64,000 nucleotides of DNA from CmP2 sp052084925 (GTDB taxonomy: Bacteria; Actinomycetota; Actinomycetes; Actinomycetales; Micrococcaceae). Below are positions 36,079 through 45,552 of this stretch, in pieces. Below the pieces are notes generated by a model, which had not been told where the DNA came from, did not search any database, and worked only from the letters and a program-made list of their open reading frames with translations. Both the position numbers and the translations under genes were made by a program. Position 1 is the first letter of the stretch. The number at the start of each line of letters is the position of its first letter. The DNA lies in contig JBQDEV010000007.1 in assembly GCA_052084925.1 (NCBI GenBank), positions 124,001 through 188,000 on the forward strand, in the 5' to 3' direction.

Positions 36079-38256
36079 CTATCCGCTCTTCTCGGGCACG
36101 GGGATGGGCTGTGACGAGCGCAGAACCACGGCGCCGCGACCGGGCACCGGCACCGTCTCGCCCGCGGCGAAGGTGTCCCGCTCCAGCTCGGAGGCGGTAT
36201 CGACGACGACGTCCCACGTATCAGGGAACGGCGTACCGGGCAGCGTGTAGTCCACCTGCTCCCAGTAGGCGTTGAACAGCACGTAGAACCCGTACTCCGG
36301 TGTGTCGGCGGCGTGGCGGCCCGGGGCCGGCAGGTGCTCGGAGTTCAGGAAGAACGCGATCGACATCGCGTTGTGGGAGTCCCAGTCGGATTCGTCCTTC
36401 GCGGTGGCGTCGGGTTCCAGCCACACGATATCGGGCAGCCGGGCTGTGTCTTCGCGGGCGGCGGGGCGGCCGTCGAAGAACCGGCGACGGCGGAACACCG
36501 GGTGCTCGTGGCGCAGGGTGATCAGCTTCGCGGTGAAGTCGATGAGCTCCTCGTCGGCATTCTCCCAGTCGATCCAGGACAGCTCGTTGTCCTGGCAGTA
36601 CACGTTGTTGTTCCCGCGCTGGGTGCGCCCGAGCTCGTCGCCGTGGGAGAGCATCGGCACACCCTGGCTGAGCAGCAGCGTGGTCAGGTAGTTGCGTTGC
36701 TGAGCGGCGCGCAGCCGCAGGATCTCCGGGTCCTCACTCGGACCTTCTTCCCCGCAGTTCCAGGACCGGTTGTGCGATTCGCCGTCGTTGTTGTCCTCAC
36801 CGTTGGCGCTGTTGTGCTTCTCGTTGTAGGACACCAGGTCCCGCAGGGTGAAGCCGTCGTGGGCGGTGACGAAGTTGACGGAGGCGCGGGGGCTGCGGTT
36901 GTCGTCCTGGTAGAGGTCCGCCGAGCCGGTGATCCGGGTGGCGAATTCGGCCAGCGTGCCGGGCTCGCCACGCCAGAAGTCGCGCACCGTGTCACGGTAC
37001 TTGCCGTTCCATTCGCTCCACAGGCCTGGGAAATTGCCCACCTGGTAGCCGCCCGGACCGACGTCCCAGGGTTCGGCGATCAGCTTGACCGTGCGCAACA
37101 CCGGGTCCTGGCGCACCACGTCGAAGAACGAGGAGTACATGTCGGGTCCGTCGCCGGCCTCGGAGCGGGTGAGCGTGGTGGCCAGGTCGAACCGGAACCC
37201 GTCCACGTGCATGACTTCCACCCAGTAGCGCAGCGAGTCCATCACCAGTTGCAGCACCATCGGGTGCGAGAGATCCAGCGAGTTCCCGGTGCCGGTGTAG
37301 TCCATATAGTGGGCTTCGTCGTCGGCCACCAGGTGGTAATAGTTGCGGTTATCCAGCCCACGGAAGCTCAGGGTGGGGCCCAGGTCGCTGCCCTCGGCGG
37401 TGTGGTTGTAGACGACGTCGAGGATCACCTCGAGGTCGGCGGCGTGGAGGTCCGCGACCATCTGTTTGAACTCATCGACCTGCTCGCCGGCGTGATCGCG
37501 GCAGGCGTAGGTGTTCTGCGGTGCGAAGTAGCCCAGCGTGTTGTAGCCCCAGTAGTTCGACAGCCCCTGGTCCTGTAGGTGGGAGTCGTTGGTGAACTGG
37601 TGCACAGGCATCAGCTCGATGGCGGTCACTCCGAGCCGGCGGAAATGCTCCAGCATCACCGGGTGGGCCAGCCCGGCGTAGGTGCCGCGCTGATCCTCCG
37701 GGATCTCAGGGTGCAGCTGGGTCATGCCCTTGACGTGGGCTTCGTAGATCACCGTCTCGTTGAACGGGGTGCGGGGGCGCTGGGCTTCGGCCTCGCCCCA
37801 GTCGAAGTCATCGTCGACGACGACGCAGACCATGCCGTAGTCCAGCGAATCCTCGTCGTTGCGCTGCGCGGGCTCACCGAAGGTGTAGGCGAACATCGGC
37901 TGACCCCAGTCGATGTCGCCGGCCAGCGCCTTCGCGTAGGGATCCAGCAGCAGTTGGGCGGCGTTGAAGCGCAGCCCCGCCTCCGGCTGCCAGGGACCGT
38001 GCACCCGGTAGCCGTAGCGGGTCCCGGGGCGGATTCCCTCGACATGGACGTGCCAGGTGCTCCCGGAGTGCTCGGTGAGCGGGATCCGCGTCTCCCGGTA
38101 CCCGCCACCGTCCGGTTTCGCGGGCTCGAGCAGGCAGAGCTCCACGGACTCGGCGTGCTCGCCGACGGCCAGGGCGAAGTTGGTGCCCTGGTCGTCGGGG
38201 GTGGCCCCGAGCGGGTAGGGCCGTCCGGGGCTGAGCACGGGCGGCTCGACGGTCAC
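36079..38256 (-). CDS. glgX: Glycogen debranching enzyme GlgX
   Basis: This 725-residue GH13 protein (isoamylase/GlgX subfamily) removes short branches from glycogen. An N-terminal CBM48-like domain starts at PGRPYPLGATPDDQGTNFALA. The barrel motifs are VILDVVYNHTAEG, the nucleophile Asp in VDGFRFDLATTL, the acid/base Glu in KLIAEPWDVGPGGYQ, and FVTAHDGFTLRDLVSYNEKHN. The start is a GTG at 38256. It begins 28 bp after glmS and ends 10 bp before acpS, an unusual insertion into a cell-envelope operon. Confidence 0.95.
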   Translation of the reverse strand: MTVEPPVLSPGRPYPLGATPDDQGTNFALAVGEHAESVELCLLEPAKPDGGGYRETRIPLTEHSGSTWHVHVEGIRPGTRYGYRVHGPWQPEAGLRFNAAQLLLDPYAKALAGDIDWGQPMFAYTFGEPAQRNDEDSLDYGMVCVVVDDDFDWGEAEAQRPRTPFNETVIYEAHVKGMTQLHPEIPEDQRGTYAGLAHPVMLEHFRRLGVTAIELMPVHQFTNDSHLQDQGLSNYWGYNTLGYFAPQNTYACRDHAGEQVDEFKQMVADLHAADLEVILDVVYNHTAEGSDLGPTLSFRGLDNRNYYHLVADDEAHYMDYTGTGNSLDLSHPMVLQLVMDSLRYWVEVMHVDGFRFDLATTLTRSEAGDGPDMYSSFFDVVRQDPVLRTVKLIAEPWDVGPGGYQVGNFPGLWSEWNGKYRDTVRDFWRGEPGTLAEFATRITGSADLYQDDNRSPRASVNFVTAHDGFTLRDLVSYNEKHNSANGEDNNDGESHNRSWNCGEEGPSEDPEILRLRAAQQRNYLTTLLLSQGVPMLSHGDELGRTQRGNNNVYCQDNELSWIDWENADEELIDFTAKLITLRHEHPVFRRRRFFDGRPAAREDTARLPDIVWLEPDATAKDESDWDSHNAMSIAFFLNSEHLPAPGRHAADTPEYGFYVLFNAYWEQVDYTLPGTPFPDTWDVVVDTASELERDTFAAGETVPVPGRGAVVLRSSQPIPVPEKSG

Positions 38257-38284
38257 GGTCGTGGTCTCCGTGGCGGTGCCCCGA

Positions 38285-40156
38285 TCACTCGACCGTGACG
38301 GACTTGGCCAAGTTGCGTGGCTGATCGACGTCGTAGCCCTTGGCCGAGGCCAGTTCCAGGGCGAAGATCTGCAGCGGGACGGTGGTCAGCAGCGGCATCA
38401 GCATCGGCAGGGTCTCCGGAACGTAGAAGACCTGCTCGGCGTAGTCGCGCACCGCTTCATCCCCGGATTCGGCCACCACTACGGTCTTGGCACCGCGGGC
38501 GCGCACCTCCTGGATGTTGGAGACGACTTTGGCGTGCAGCGAGTGCCGGTCCATCGGCGAGGGAACGACGACGAACACCGGCTGGCCCTCATCGATCAGA
38601 GCAATCGGGCCGTGCTTGAGCTCGCCGGCAGCGAAGCCCTCGGCGTGGATGTAGGCCAGTTCCTTGAGCTTCAGCGCACCCTCCAGCGCCACCGGGAAGC
38701 CGATGTTGCGGCCGAGGAAGAGCACCGAGGTGGTGTCCTTCATGCTGCGGGCCAGCGTCTTGACGTCGTCGGCGGTCTCCAGCACGGACTGGATCTTGGC
38801 CGGGATCTCGCTCAGCGCGCCCAGGATGTCGCGGATCTGCTGGGTGAACAGCTTGCGCTGCAGCTGCGCCAGGTAGAGACCGAGCAGGTAGGCCGCGGTG
38901 ATCTGCGCCAGGAACGCCTTGGTGGAGGCGACGGCGATCTCCGGACCGGCGTGGGTGTAGAGCACGGCATCGGATTCACGCGGGATGGTGGAGCCGTTGG
39001 TGTTGCAGATCGCGATGGTGCGCGCACCCTGCTCGCGGGCGTAGCGCACGGCCATCAGGGTGTCCATGGTCTCGCCCGACTGTGAGATCGAGACGACCAG
39101 GGTGTTCGGGTCGATGATCGGGTCGCGGTAGCGGAACTCGTGGGAGAGCTCGACTTCCACCGGGATCCGGCACCAGTGCTCGATGGCGTACTTGGCCACG
39201 GTGCCCGCGTAGGCGGAGGTGCCGGCAGCGAGCACGATGATCTTGTTCACCCCGCGCAGCTCGTCCTCGTCGATGCGCAACTCGTCCAGCACCAGGCGCC
39301 CGGAGGCGTCGGTGCGGCCCAGCAGGGTGTCGGCCACGGCAGCGGGCTGCTCGTTGATCTCCTTCTCCATGAAGGTGTCGTAGCCGCCCTTCTCGGCGGC
39401 GGAGGCGTCCCAATCCACGGTGTATGGCTTGCCCTGGGCCGGGTTGCCCTGGAAATCGGTGATCTCCACGGCGTCGGCGGTGATGGTCACCACCTGGTCC
39501 TGCTCCAGCTCGATGGCGCTCTTCGTGTAGTCGATGAACGCGGCGACGTCGGAGCCCAGGAAGTTCTCGTTCTCGCCCAACCCGACCACGAGCGGGGAGT
39601 TGCGGCGCGAGGCCACCACGCGGTGCGGATCGTCGGCGTGGACGGCGAGCAGAGTGAAAGCGCCCTCGAGGCGCTGGCTGGTCAGCTGCATGGCGCGGGT
39701 CAGATCACCCTCGGCCTGCTCCCGGTAGATCTTGCCGAGCAGCGCGGCGGCCACTTCCGTGTCGGTTTCCGAGCGGAAGGTCACCCCGTCGGCGGTCAGC
39801 TCCTGCTTGAGCACCGCAAAGTTCTCGATGATGCCGTTGTGGATCACCGCCAGTTGCTCCTGATCGGCCAGGTGCGGGTGGGCGTTCAGATCGGTGGGGC
39901 CACCGTGGGTGGCCCAACGGGTGTGCCCGATGCCGACCGTCGAGGTGCTCAGCGGGTTCGCTTCCAGCTCCTCGCTCAGGTTCACCAGCTTGCCCGCCTT
40001 CTTGCGGGATTCCACGCTGTCCTCGGCGACGACGGCCACACCGGCGGAGTCATAGCCGCGGTACTCCAGGCGGCGCAGGCCCGCCATCAGGACGTCGATC
40101 GCTCCGTGATCACGGTCGAGGGCAGGATTTCCAACGTATCCAACGATTCCACACAT
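38285..40156 (-). CDS. glmS: Glutamine--fructose-6-phosphate aminotransferase (isomerizing)
   Basis: This 623-residue enzyme makes glucosamine-6-phosphate for peptidoglycan precursors. After Met removal, Cys is the N-terminal nucleophile (CGIVGYVG) of the glutaminase domain. Two SIS isomerase domains follow, with SQSGETMDTLMAVRYA and a typical QPRNLAKSVTVE C terminus. GGAGAA precedes the ATG. No glmS ribozyme was seen upstream. It appears to head the run glmS-glgX-acpS-nnr-alr-tsaE-tsaB-rimI-tsaD. Confidence 0.97.
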   Translation of the reverse strand: MCGIVGYVGNPALDRDHGAIDVLMAGLRRLEYRGYDSAGVAVVAEDSVESRKKAGKLVNLSEELEANPLSTSTVGIGHTRWATHGGPTDLNAHPHLADQEQLAVIHNGIIENFAVLKQELTADGVTFRSETDTEVAAALLGKIYREQAEGDLTRAMQLTSQRLEGAFTLLAVHADDPHRVVASRRNSPLVVGLGENENFLGSDVAAFIDYTKSAIELEQDQVVTITADAVEITDFQGNPAQGKPYTVDWDASAAEKGGYDTFMEKEINEQPAAVADTLLGRTDASGRLVLDELRIDEDELRGVNKIIVLAAGTSAYAGTVAKYAIEHWCRIPVEVELSHEFRYRDPIIDPNTLVVSISQSGETMDTLMAVRYAREQGARTIAICNTNGSTIPRESDAVLYTHAGPEIAVASTKAFLAQITAAYLLGLYLAQLQRKLFTQQIRDILGALSEIPAKIQSVLETADDVKTLARSMKDTTSVLFLGRNIGFPVALEGALKLKELAYIHAEGFAAGELKHGPIALIDEGQPVFVVVPSPMDRHSLHAKVVSNIQEVRARGAKTVVVAESGDEAVRDYAEQVFYVPETLPMLMPLLTTVPLQIFALELASAKGYDVDQPRNLAKSVTVE

Positions 40157-40208
40157 GTTCTCCAGGATAGCGTCACTTGAGCCTGCTCATGTTCAGGCGC
40201 GGTGCACG

Positions 40209-41171
40209 TCACACGGATCGGCGCGGCGGGCGCGGAGCGGGGTTGCGACGCCGCACCCGGGCCACGTCGGCGAGCAGCAGCACGACGGCGACCCACACCA
40301 GGCCGAAGCCCCACCAGCGACCGGCGCTCATCTGCTCACCCATCACCACGTAGCCAACCAGGAACTGCAGGATCGGGGCGATGTACTGGAACATTCCCAC
40401 GCTGGAGAGCCGCAGCCGGGCCGAGGCGCCGGCGAAGAGCATCAGCGGGGTCACTGTCACCACACCGGTGGCGAGCAGGGCAACCAGCTGCCACGGATCG
40501 ATGGCACCCACCAACCCCGCACCCAGCGCGCCGGCACCCGGAATCAGCCCGGCCACTCCGAGCCACACGACCGCGGGCACGGTCAACCAGGTGGTCTCCA
40601 CCGTCATCCCGGTCAACGGGTCCACGGAGGAGCCCAGCCGGTTCTTGACCAGCCCGTACACGGCGAAGGTCCCGGCCAGCGCCAGCGACAGCCACGGCAG
40701 CGCCCCGTAGTCCCAGGTCAGCACCGCCACCGCTACCACAGACACGCCGACGGCTACCCACTGCAGCGGGCGCAGCCGCTCGCGCAGCACCAGTACGCCG
40801 AGCACGATGGTGGCCAGCGGATTGATGAAGTACCCCAGGGAGGCCTCCAGCACGTGCCCTGTCGTCGAGGCGACGATATAGAGGAACCAGTTCACCGCGA
40901 TCAGCACCCCGGCCAGCACCAGCATGCTGTGCTCACGGCGCCGGCGCGCCACCGCGGCCAGACGTCGCCAGCCGCGGGTCACGGCCAGCATGAGCAGGCA
41001 CATCACCAGGGCGCACACGATCCGCCAGGCCAGCACATCCACCGGGTTGAAAGCAGTGAAGACAACGAAGAGCAGGGGCAGCACGCCCCACATGCCGTAA
41101 GCGCCGATGGCGCAGAGCACACCGTCGCGCGTGCGGCGGCTGGGCTGGAGGTTCTCTGGGGGTGGGGTCAC
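40209..41171 (-). CDS. rarD: EamA/RarD family transporter
   Basis: The 320-residue protein has ten hydrophobic segments and the RarD-type N terminus GVLCAIGAYGMWGVLPLLFVVF, with LEASLGYFINPLATIVLGVLVLRERL in the first half and FQYIAPILQFLVGYVVMGE in the second. RarD-like EamA proteins are drug/metabolite exporters of unknown substrate. The start is a GTG at 41171. It lies 52 bp upstream of glmS and is divergent from coaA. Confidence 0.88.
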   Translation of the reverse strand: MTPPPENLQPSRRTRDGVLCAIGAYGMWGVLPLLFVVFTAFNPVDVLAWRIVCALVMCLLMLAVTRGWRRLAAVARRRREHSMLVLAGVLIAVNWFLYIVASTTGHVLEASLGYFINPLATIVLGVLVLRERLRPLQWVAVGVSVVAVAVLTWDYGALPWLSLALAGTFAVYGLVKNRLGSSVDPLTGMTVETTWLTVPAVVWLGVAGLIPGAGALGAGLVGAIDPWQLVALLATGVVTVTPLMLFAGASARLRLSSVGMFQYIAPILQFLVGYVVMGEQMSAGRWWGFGLVWVAVVLLLADVARVRRRNPAPRPPRRSV

Positions 41172-41235
41172 GAACTCACCCTACGCCCCGTTCACACGCC
41201 GTCCTCATAAAACACACAGGACGTTCATCGACATG

Positions 41236-41251
41236 GATAATGGCAGGTGTG
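41236..41251 (+). promoter_or_regulatory. Candidate leaderless start of coaA
   Basis: GATAAT at 41236-41241 is a good -10 hexamer and ends 7 nt before the GTG at 41249, which would make transcription start at or beside the start codon. No convincing -35 hexamer is visible. Confidence 0.4.
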
Positions 41252-42247
41252 ACCGTTCACACCCACCCCCACGACAGCGACGTCTCCACGGGCCCTGCCT
41301 CCGACGCCGAGCAGAGCCACTCCCCCTTCACCGAGCTGGATCGGGACACTTGGGCGCGCTTGGCCAATGAGCTCGAGCAGCCCTTCGACCAGGACGACGT
41401 CGACCGACTCCGCGGCATCGGCGAGCACCTCTCGCTGACCGAGGTCGAGGAGGTCTACCTCCCGCTCTCCCGGCTGCTCTCCATTCATGTGGCTGCCTCC
41501 CGCCAGCTGCGCCAAGCCTCCAACGAGTTCCTCGGCGAGTACACCGTGCCCACGCCCTATGTGATCGGGGTGGCCGGTTCGGTCGCGGTCGGGAAATCGA
41601 CGACGGCGCGCGTGCTCCAGGAGATGCTGCGGCGCTGGCCGAACACTCCGCGGGTGGAGCTGGTGACCACCGACGGTTTCCTCTACCCCAATGCGGAGCT
41701 GGAGCGCCGCGGGCTCATGGAGCGCAAGGGATTCCCTGAGGCCTATGACCGGCGGCGGCTGTTGCGCTTCGTCGCCGATGTGAAGTCCGGCACAGCCGAG
41801 GTCCGCGCCCCCGTCTACTCGCATCTGACTTACGACATCGTCCCCGACGAGGAGGTCGTGGTGCGCCGCCCCGACGTGCTCATCATCGAGGGGCTTAACG
41901 TGCTCGCTCCCCCGAGGGTCCGCGCCGACGGCACCGCCGGACTCTCGGTCTCCGATTTCTTCGACTACTCCATCTACGTGGATGCCAAGACCTCCGTGGT
42001 CAAGGACTGGTACATCTCCCGGTTCATGGGGCTGCGCTCCGGCGCCTTCGCCGACCCACAGTCCTACTTCCACCGCTACTCCTCGCTCTCCGACGCAGAG
42101 GCCGTGGAAACAGCATCCGACATCTGGGACCGCATCAATGGACCGAACCTGGCGCAGAACGTGCTGCCCACCCGGGGCCGGGCCAAGCTGGTACTGACCA
42201 AGAACCAGGAGCACGAGGTGACCCGCGTGCTGATGAGGAAGGTCTGA
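41249..42247 (+). CDS. coaA: Pantothenate kinase (type I)
   Basis: This kinase phosphorylates pantothenate, the controlling step of coenzyme A synthesis. The P-loop is GVAGSVAVGKSTTARVLQ, followed by VTTDGFLYPNAELERRGLMERKGFPEAYD and DVLIIEGLNVL. The start is uncertain: GTG 41249 fits a leaderless message (332 residues), ATG 41240 is three codons earlier, and the frame is open to 41162 inside the divergent rarD region. It is followed after 5 bp by the VanY-type gene. Confidence 0.93.
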   Translation: MTVHTHPHDSDVSTGPASDAEQSHSPFTELDRDTWARLANELEQPFDQDDVDRLRGIGEHLSLTEVEEVYLPLSRLLSIHVAASRQLRQASNEFLGEYTVPTPYVIGVAGSVAVGKSTTARVLQEMLRRWPNTPRVELVTTDGFLYPNAELERRGLMERKGFPEAYDRRRLLRFVADVKSGTAEVRAPVYSHLTYDIVPDEEVVVRRPDVLIIEGLNVLAPPRVRADGTAGLSVSDFFDYSIYVDAKTSVVKDWYISRFMGLRSGAFADPQSYFHRYSSLSDAEAVETASDIWDRINGPNLAQNVLPTRGRAKLVLTKNQEHEVTRVLMRKV

Positions 42248-42252
42248 GACCG

Positions 42253-43158
42253 ATGACGACGCGCCCCTCGTCCGTGCTCACCCTGCTGATGCTGACCGCA
42301 CTGCTTGCCACCGGCTGCTCCGCCTCCGAGGACCCCGAGCCCGAGGAGACGACGTCGGCTGCGTCGTCCGCCGCCTCGAGCGCCGCCCCGACGCCGAGCT
42401 CATCACCGGCGACCACCGGATCGGACCCCGCGGAGAGCGACGCCAGCGAGCCGCCCGCGTCCAGTACGCCGGCCGATGCCGCCGGATCCCTGCCCTCGGT
42501 GACCACTGCCCCGTCCGAGGCACCCGCGTCGTCCCCCTCGCCCTCAGCGCCGACGAGCGCAGACGCCGGAGCCGGCCAGCAGGACCCCGCCTCGCTCACC
42601 GTGGTGGTGAACAAGCAGAACCCGCTGACCCCGCCGCAGTGGGCGCCCTCGGACCTCACCGCTCTGAGCGTTTCCACCACCAAGTCCGGACTGACTCTGC
42701 GCCAGCCCGCCTCCGAGGCCGCCTCCGAGCTCTTCGACGCCGCAGCGGCCGATGGGATATCGCTCAGCGTGGTCAGCGCCTACCGGTCCTACGACTATCA
42801 GGTGGGCACCTACCAGCACTGGGTGAATCAGCAGGGCGCGTCCGCCGCGGATCGGATCTCCGCGCGTCCGGGCTACTCCGAGCACCAGACCGGATTGGCC
42901 ATGGATGTGGTCGGCTCCGACGGTGCCTGCACCCTGCAGACCTGCTTCGAGTCGACGGCCGCCGGGCGCTGGGTGGCCGAGCACGCGGCCGAGCACGGCT
43001 GGGTGATCCGCTACCCTGCCGGAGCCGAGTCGATCACGGGCTACAGCTACGAGCCCTGGCACCTGCGCTATGTGGGGCACGGTCCCGCCGCTGAGATCAT
43101 GGCGGCCGGCGGGGTAATGGAGACCGCCTGGGGTCTCCCCGCCGCGCCGAGCTACTGA
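42253..43158 (+). CDS. VanY-type D-alanyl-D-alanine carboxypeptidase lipoprotein (M15B)
   Basis: The 301-residue protein has a lipoprotein signal with lipobox LLATGC (Cys22), then a very long Ser/Pro/Ala/Thr/Glu linker (about residues 23-112) suited to crossing the cell wall. The catalytic M15B domain follows. Zinc ligands and catalytic residues are visible in SEHQTGLAMD (His211, Asp218) and EPWHLRYVG (Glu267, His270). It probably trims the terminal D-alanine of peptidoglycan stem peptides. It lies 5 bp after coaA and is likely cotranscribed with it. Confidence 0.9.
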   Translation: MTTRPSSVLTLLMLTALLATGCSASEDPEPEETTSAASSAASSAAPTPSSSPATTGSDPAESDASEPPASSTPADAAGSLPSVTTAPSEAPASSPSPSAPTSADAGAGQQDPASLTVVVNKQNPLTPPQWAPSDLTALSVSTTKSGLTLRQPASEAASELFDAAAADGISLSVVSAYRSYDYQVGTYQHWVNQQGASAADRISARPGYSEHQTGLAMDVVGSDGACTLQTCFESTAAGRWVAEHAAEHGWVIRYPAGAESITGYSYEPWHLRYVGHGPAAEIMAAGGVMETAWGLPAAPSY

Positions 43159-43263
43159 CAAGTACACCCATTCGTTGAGCAAACCAACCAACACTAGCAG
43201 TGCACGGCGTGTCGCGTCGGAATGTGTCGTCGCTTGACAGTTTTCGTACCGTACACTGTTGCC

Positions 43264-43701
43264 ATGCTCAAAGGGTTCAAAGAATTCATCATGAAGGGCA
43301 ACGTCATCGATCTGGCGGTTGCTGTCATCATCGGCGCTGCGTTCTCGCAGGTCGTCAACGCGCTCGTGGATGCGGTGCTCATGCCGTTCATCTCCGGTCT
43401 CGTCGGGTCCCAGGACTACGACAACTTCTTCGTCGTTCACCTCAACGGCAACGCCATCCAGTTCGGCGTGTTGCTGACCCAGGTGATCAACTTCCTCCTG
43501 GTCGCCGCGGCCGTGTACTTCGTCATCGTGTTGCCCATGAACAAGATGATCGAGATGCGCAACAAGCGTCTGGGCATCGAGCCCGAGGAAGAGGTCGACG
43601 AGAACATCGCTCTGCTGACCGAAATTCGCGACGCCCTGGTCGCCCCGGTCGCGCAGCGTCACACCGAGGGCACTTCCGGAGGCGGAGCCCACCAGGCCTG
43701 A
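43264..43701 (+). CDS. mscL: Large-conductance mechanosensitive channel MscL
   Basis: This 145-residue channel opens under membrane tension to release solutes on osmotic downshock. The N-terminal amphipathic helix and first membrane segment are MLKGFKEFIMKGNVIDLAVAV and IIGAAF, the second segment is LLTQVINFLLVAAAVYFVIV, and the cytoplasmic helix is rich in Glu/Asp. ATG 43264 has no Shine-Dalgarno sequence; TACACT at 43252-43257 ends 6 nt upstream, suggesting a leaderless message. Confidence 0.95.
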   Translation: MLKGFKEFIMKGNVIDLAVAVIIGAAFSQVVNALVDAVLMPFISGLVGSQDYDNFFVVHLNGNAIQFGVLLTQVINFLLVAAAVYFVIVLPMNKMIEMRNKRLGIEPEEEVDENIALLTEIRDALVAPVAQRHTEGTSGGGAHQA

Positions 43702-43747
43702 CTGCCGGGGGCGCCGCGGCGCCGACATCACATCACACCCCTGAAAA

Positions 43748-43783
43748 ACGAAGGCGGTTCCCCTGCAGGGGAACCGCCTTCGT
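43748..43783. terminator. Bidirectional terminator between mscL and the small membrane protein gene
   Basis: A perfect palindrome with 16-bp arms around TGCA spans 43748-43783. Leftward it is followed by a T tract (the complement of the A tract at 43744-43748). Rightward the tail CGTTGTC is weaker. It serves the two convergent genes. Confidence 0.9.
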
Positions 43784-43797
43784 CGTTGTCGGAGGTC

Positions 43798-44022
43798 TCA
43801 GCTCAGTGACCAGCAGGGCATCCAGTTGTTGTCGGGGTTCTCACAGGTCGGCGCGCCAGCGATCATCCAGGCCAGGCCCGCCAGCACGGCGGTGGCGACG
43901 ATGATGCCCACGAACAACAACCAACGGCGGTGACGCAGGTCCTCCCGCAGGTCTTCACGCAGGAACTCGGCATCGGGGTCCTCGTGCAGGTGCGGGCCGT
44001 CGGGCTCGGGACTGCCGGACAT
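43798..44022 (-). CDS. Small single-pass membrane protein
   Basis: The likely product of 74 residues starts at ATG 44022, 7 bp after glmM stops. It has an acidic N-terminal half containing a repeat (LREDLREDLRHRR) and one membrane helix, WLLFVGIIVATAVLAGLAWMIAG. It ends in a short outside tail with two cysteines (TCENPDNNWMPCW). I do not recognise a family. No clear Shine-Dalgarno sequence is present, but its placement after glmM and before a good terminator supports it as a real gene. Confidence 0.6.
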   Translation of the reverse strand: MSGSPEPDGPHLHEDPDAEFLREDLREDLRHRRWLLFVGIIVATAVLAGLAWMIAGAPTCENPDNNWMPCWSLS

Positions 44023-44029
44023 CACTGGG

Positions 44030-45373
44030 TCACAGGGCGAGCTCGCGGGCGACGAGCTCCGCCAGTTCCTCGGCCTCACGCTGAGCGGACTCGCGGTCGG
44101 CGGCTTCCACCATCACCCGAACGACGGGTTCGGTGCCGGAGGGACGAAGCAGCACCCGGCCGGTCTCCCCGAGCCGGGTCTCCACCGCTGACACGGCGGC
44201 TTGCACGGCCGGGTCGGTGGCGGCACGGGCCTTGTCCACGCCCTTCACGTTGATCAGCACCTGCGGCAGGCGCTCCATCACGGAGGCCAGCTCGGTCAGG
44301 CTGCTGCCGGTTGCGGCAACTCGGGCGGCCAGGTGCAGCCCGGTGAGCACGCCGTCGCCGGTGGTGCCGTACTCGGAGAAGATCACATGCCCGGACTGCT
44401 CGCCGCCGAGGGAGTAGTTGCCGTATTTCATCCCGGCCAGCACGTAACGGTCGCCGACCTTGGTTTCGACGACGTTCACGCCTTCTCGCTGCATCGCCAG
44501 CTTCAGCCCGAGGTTGCTCATTACGGTCACCACGAGGGTGTCGTCGCGCAGGGTGCCCGCGTCTTTCAGGGCTACGGCCATGATCCCCATGATCTGGTCA
44601 CCGTCGACCACGGTGCCGGTGGCGTCCACCGCGAGGCAGCGGTCGGCATCGCCGTCATGCGCAATACCCAGGTCCGCTCCGTTCTCGATGACGGCGGCCT
44701 GCAGCTTCTCCAGATGTGTGGAGCCATAGCCGTCATTGATGTTGAGCCCGTTGGGGTCGGCACCGATCACCATCACGTCGGCCCCGGCAGCAGCGAAGGC
44801 CTCCGGGGAGCAGCCCGCGGCGGCACCGTGAGCGCAGTCGAGCACGACCTTTACGCCATCCAGCCGGTTCGGAAGCGAGCGCAGCAGATGCAGCACATAG
44901 CGATCCTCGGCGTCGGCGAAGCGCTGGATGCGTCCCACCTCGGCGCCGGTGGGCCGGTGGACCGGAAGATCCATCTGACGCTGAATAGCGTCTTCCTGCT
45001 CGTCCGTGAGCTTCTCGCCCCCGTGGGCCAGGAACTTGATCCCGTTATCGGGCGCCGGGTTGTGTGAGGCGGAGATCATCACGCCGAAGTCGGCGTCGAT
45101 GTCGGCCACGAGAAAGGCCGCTGCCGGCGTCGGCAGCACACCCGCATCGAAAACGTCGACGCCGGAGCCGGCGAGGCCGGCCAGCACAGCCGCGTTGATG
45201 AACTCCCCGGACACACGCGGGTCACGAGCCACCACGGCCACAGGGCGGCGACCATCGGACGCCTCGTGGCCGAGCACCACAGCAGCGGCCTGGGCCAGCT
45301 GCAGCGACAGCTCCGGGGTCAGGGTCTCGTTCGCTTTTCCGCGAACTCCATCAGTACCAAACAATCTAGACAT
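44030..45373 (-). CDS. glmM: Phosphoglucosamine mutase
   Basis: This 447-residue enzyme converts glucosamine-6-phosphate to glucosamine-1-phosphate for UDP-GlcNAc. It begins RLFGTDGVRGKAN; the phosphorylated serine is Ser103 in GVMISASHNPAPDNGIK, the Mg loop is DGDADRC, the sugar loop GEQSGH and the phosphate loop RPSGTEPVVRV. I start it at ATG 45373; the open frame to 45445 has no homology. glmM here sits apart from rpsI/rplM, with 4 kb of rightward genes between. Confidence 0.96.
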   Translation of the reverse strand: MSRLFGTDGVRGKANETLTPELSLQLAQAAAVVLGHEASDGRRPVAVVARDPRVSGEFINAAVLAGLAGSGVDVFDAGVLPTPAAAFLVADIDADFGVMISASHNPAPDNGIKFLAHGGEKLTDEQEDAIQRQMDLPVHRPTGAEVGRIQRFADAEDRYVLHLLRSLPNRLDGVKVVLDCAHGAAAGCSPEAFAAAGADVMVIGADPNGLNINDGYGSTHLEKLQAAVIENGADLGIAHDGDADRCLAVDATGTVVDGDQIMGIMAVALKDAGTLRDDTLVVTVMSNLGLKLAMQREGVNVVETKVGDRYVLAGMKYGNYSLGGEQSGHVIFSEYGTTGDGVLTGLHLAARVAATGSSLTELASVMERLPQVLINVKGVDKARAATDPAVQAAVSAVETRLGETGRVLLRPSGTEPVVRVMVEAADRESAQREAEELAELVARELAL

Positions 45374-45552
45374 CAAACCTGATTCTAGAGCCAAACGGTT
45401 GATCTCTGAAACTCTGGGGCGCGGCGTGGCCATCTTCGGCGACAATCGGGGAACAGGAAACTGAACAGCACCTCAACAGCACCTTAGGATAATCGGCGCG
45501 GATCCACTATCGTCATACGCGTACATCTGTGACTCACACCTCAGGAGACAAT

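Noticed and set aside
40157..40208. glmS ribozyme upstream of glmS
   Set aside because: The spacer is only 52 bp and lacks the ribozyme core; none is expected in this lineage.
43234..43239. Consensus -35 hexamer TTGACA upstream of mscL
   Set aside because: It is only 12 nt from the best -10 candidate TACACT, too short for a normal promoter, so the -35 assignment is left open.
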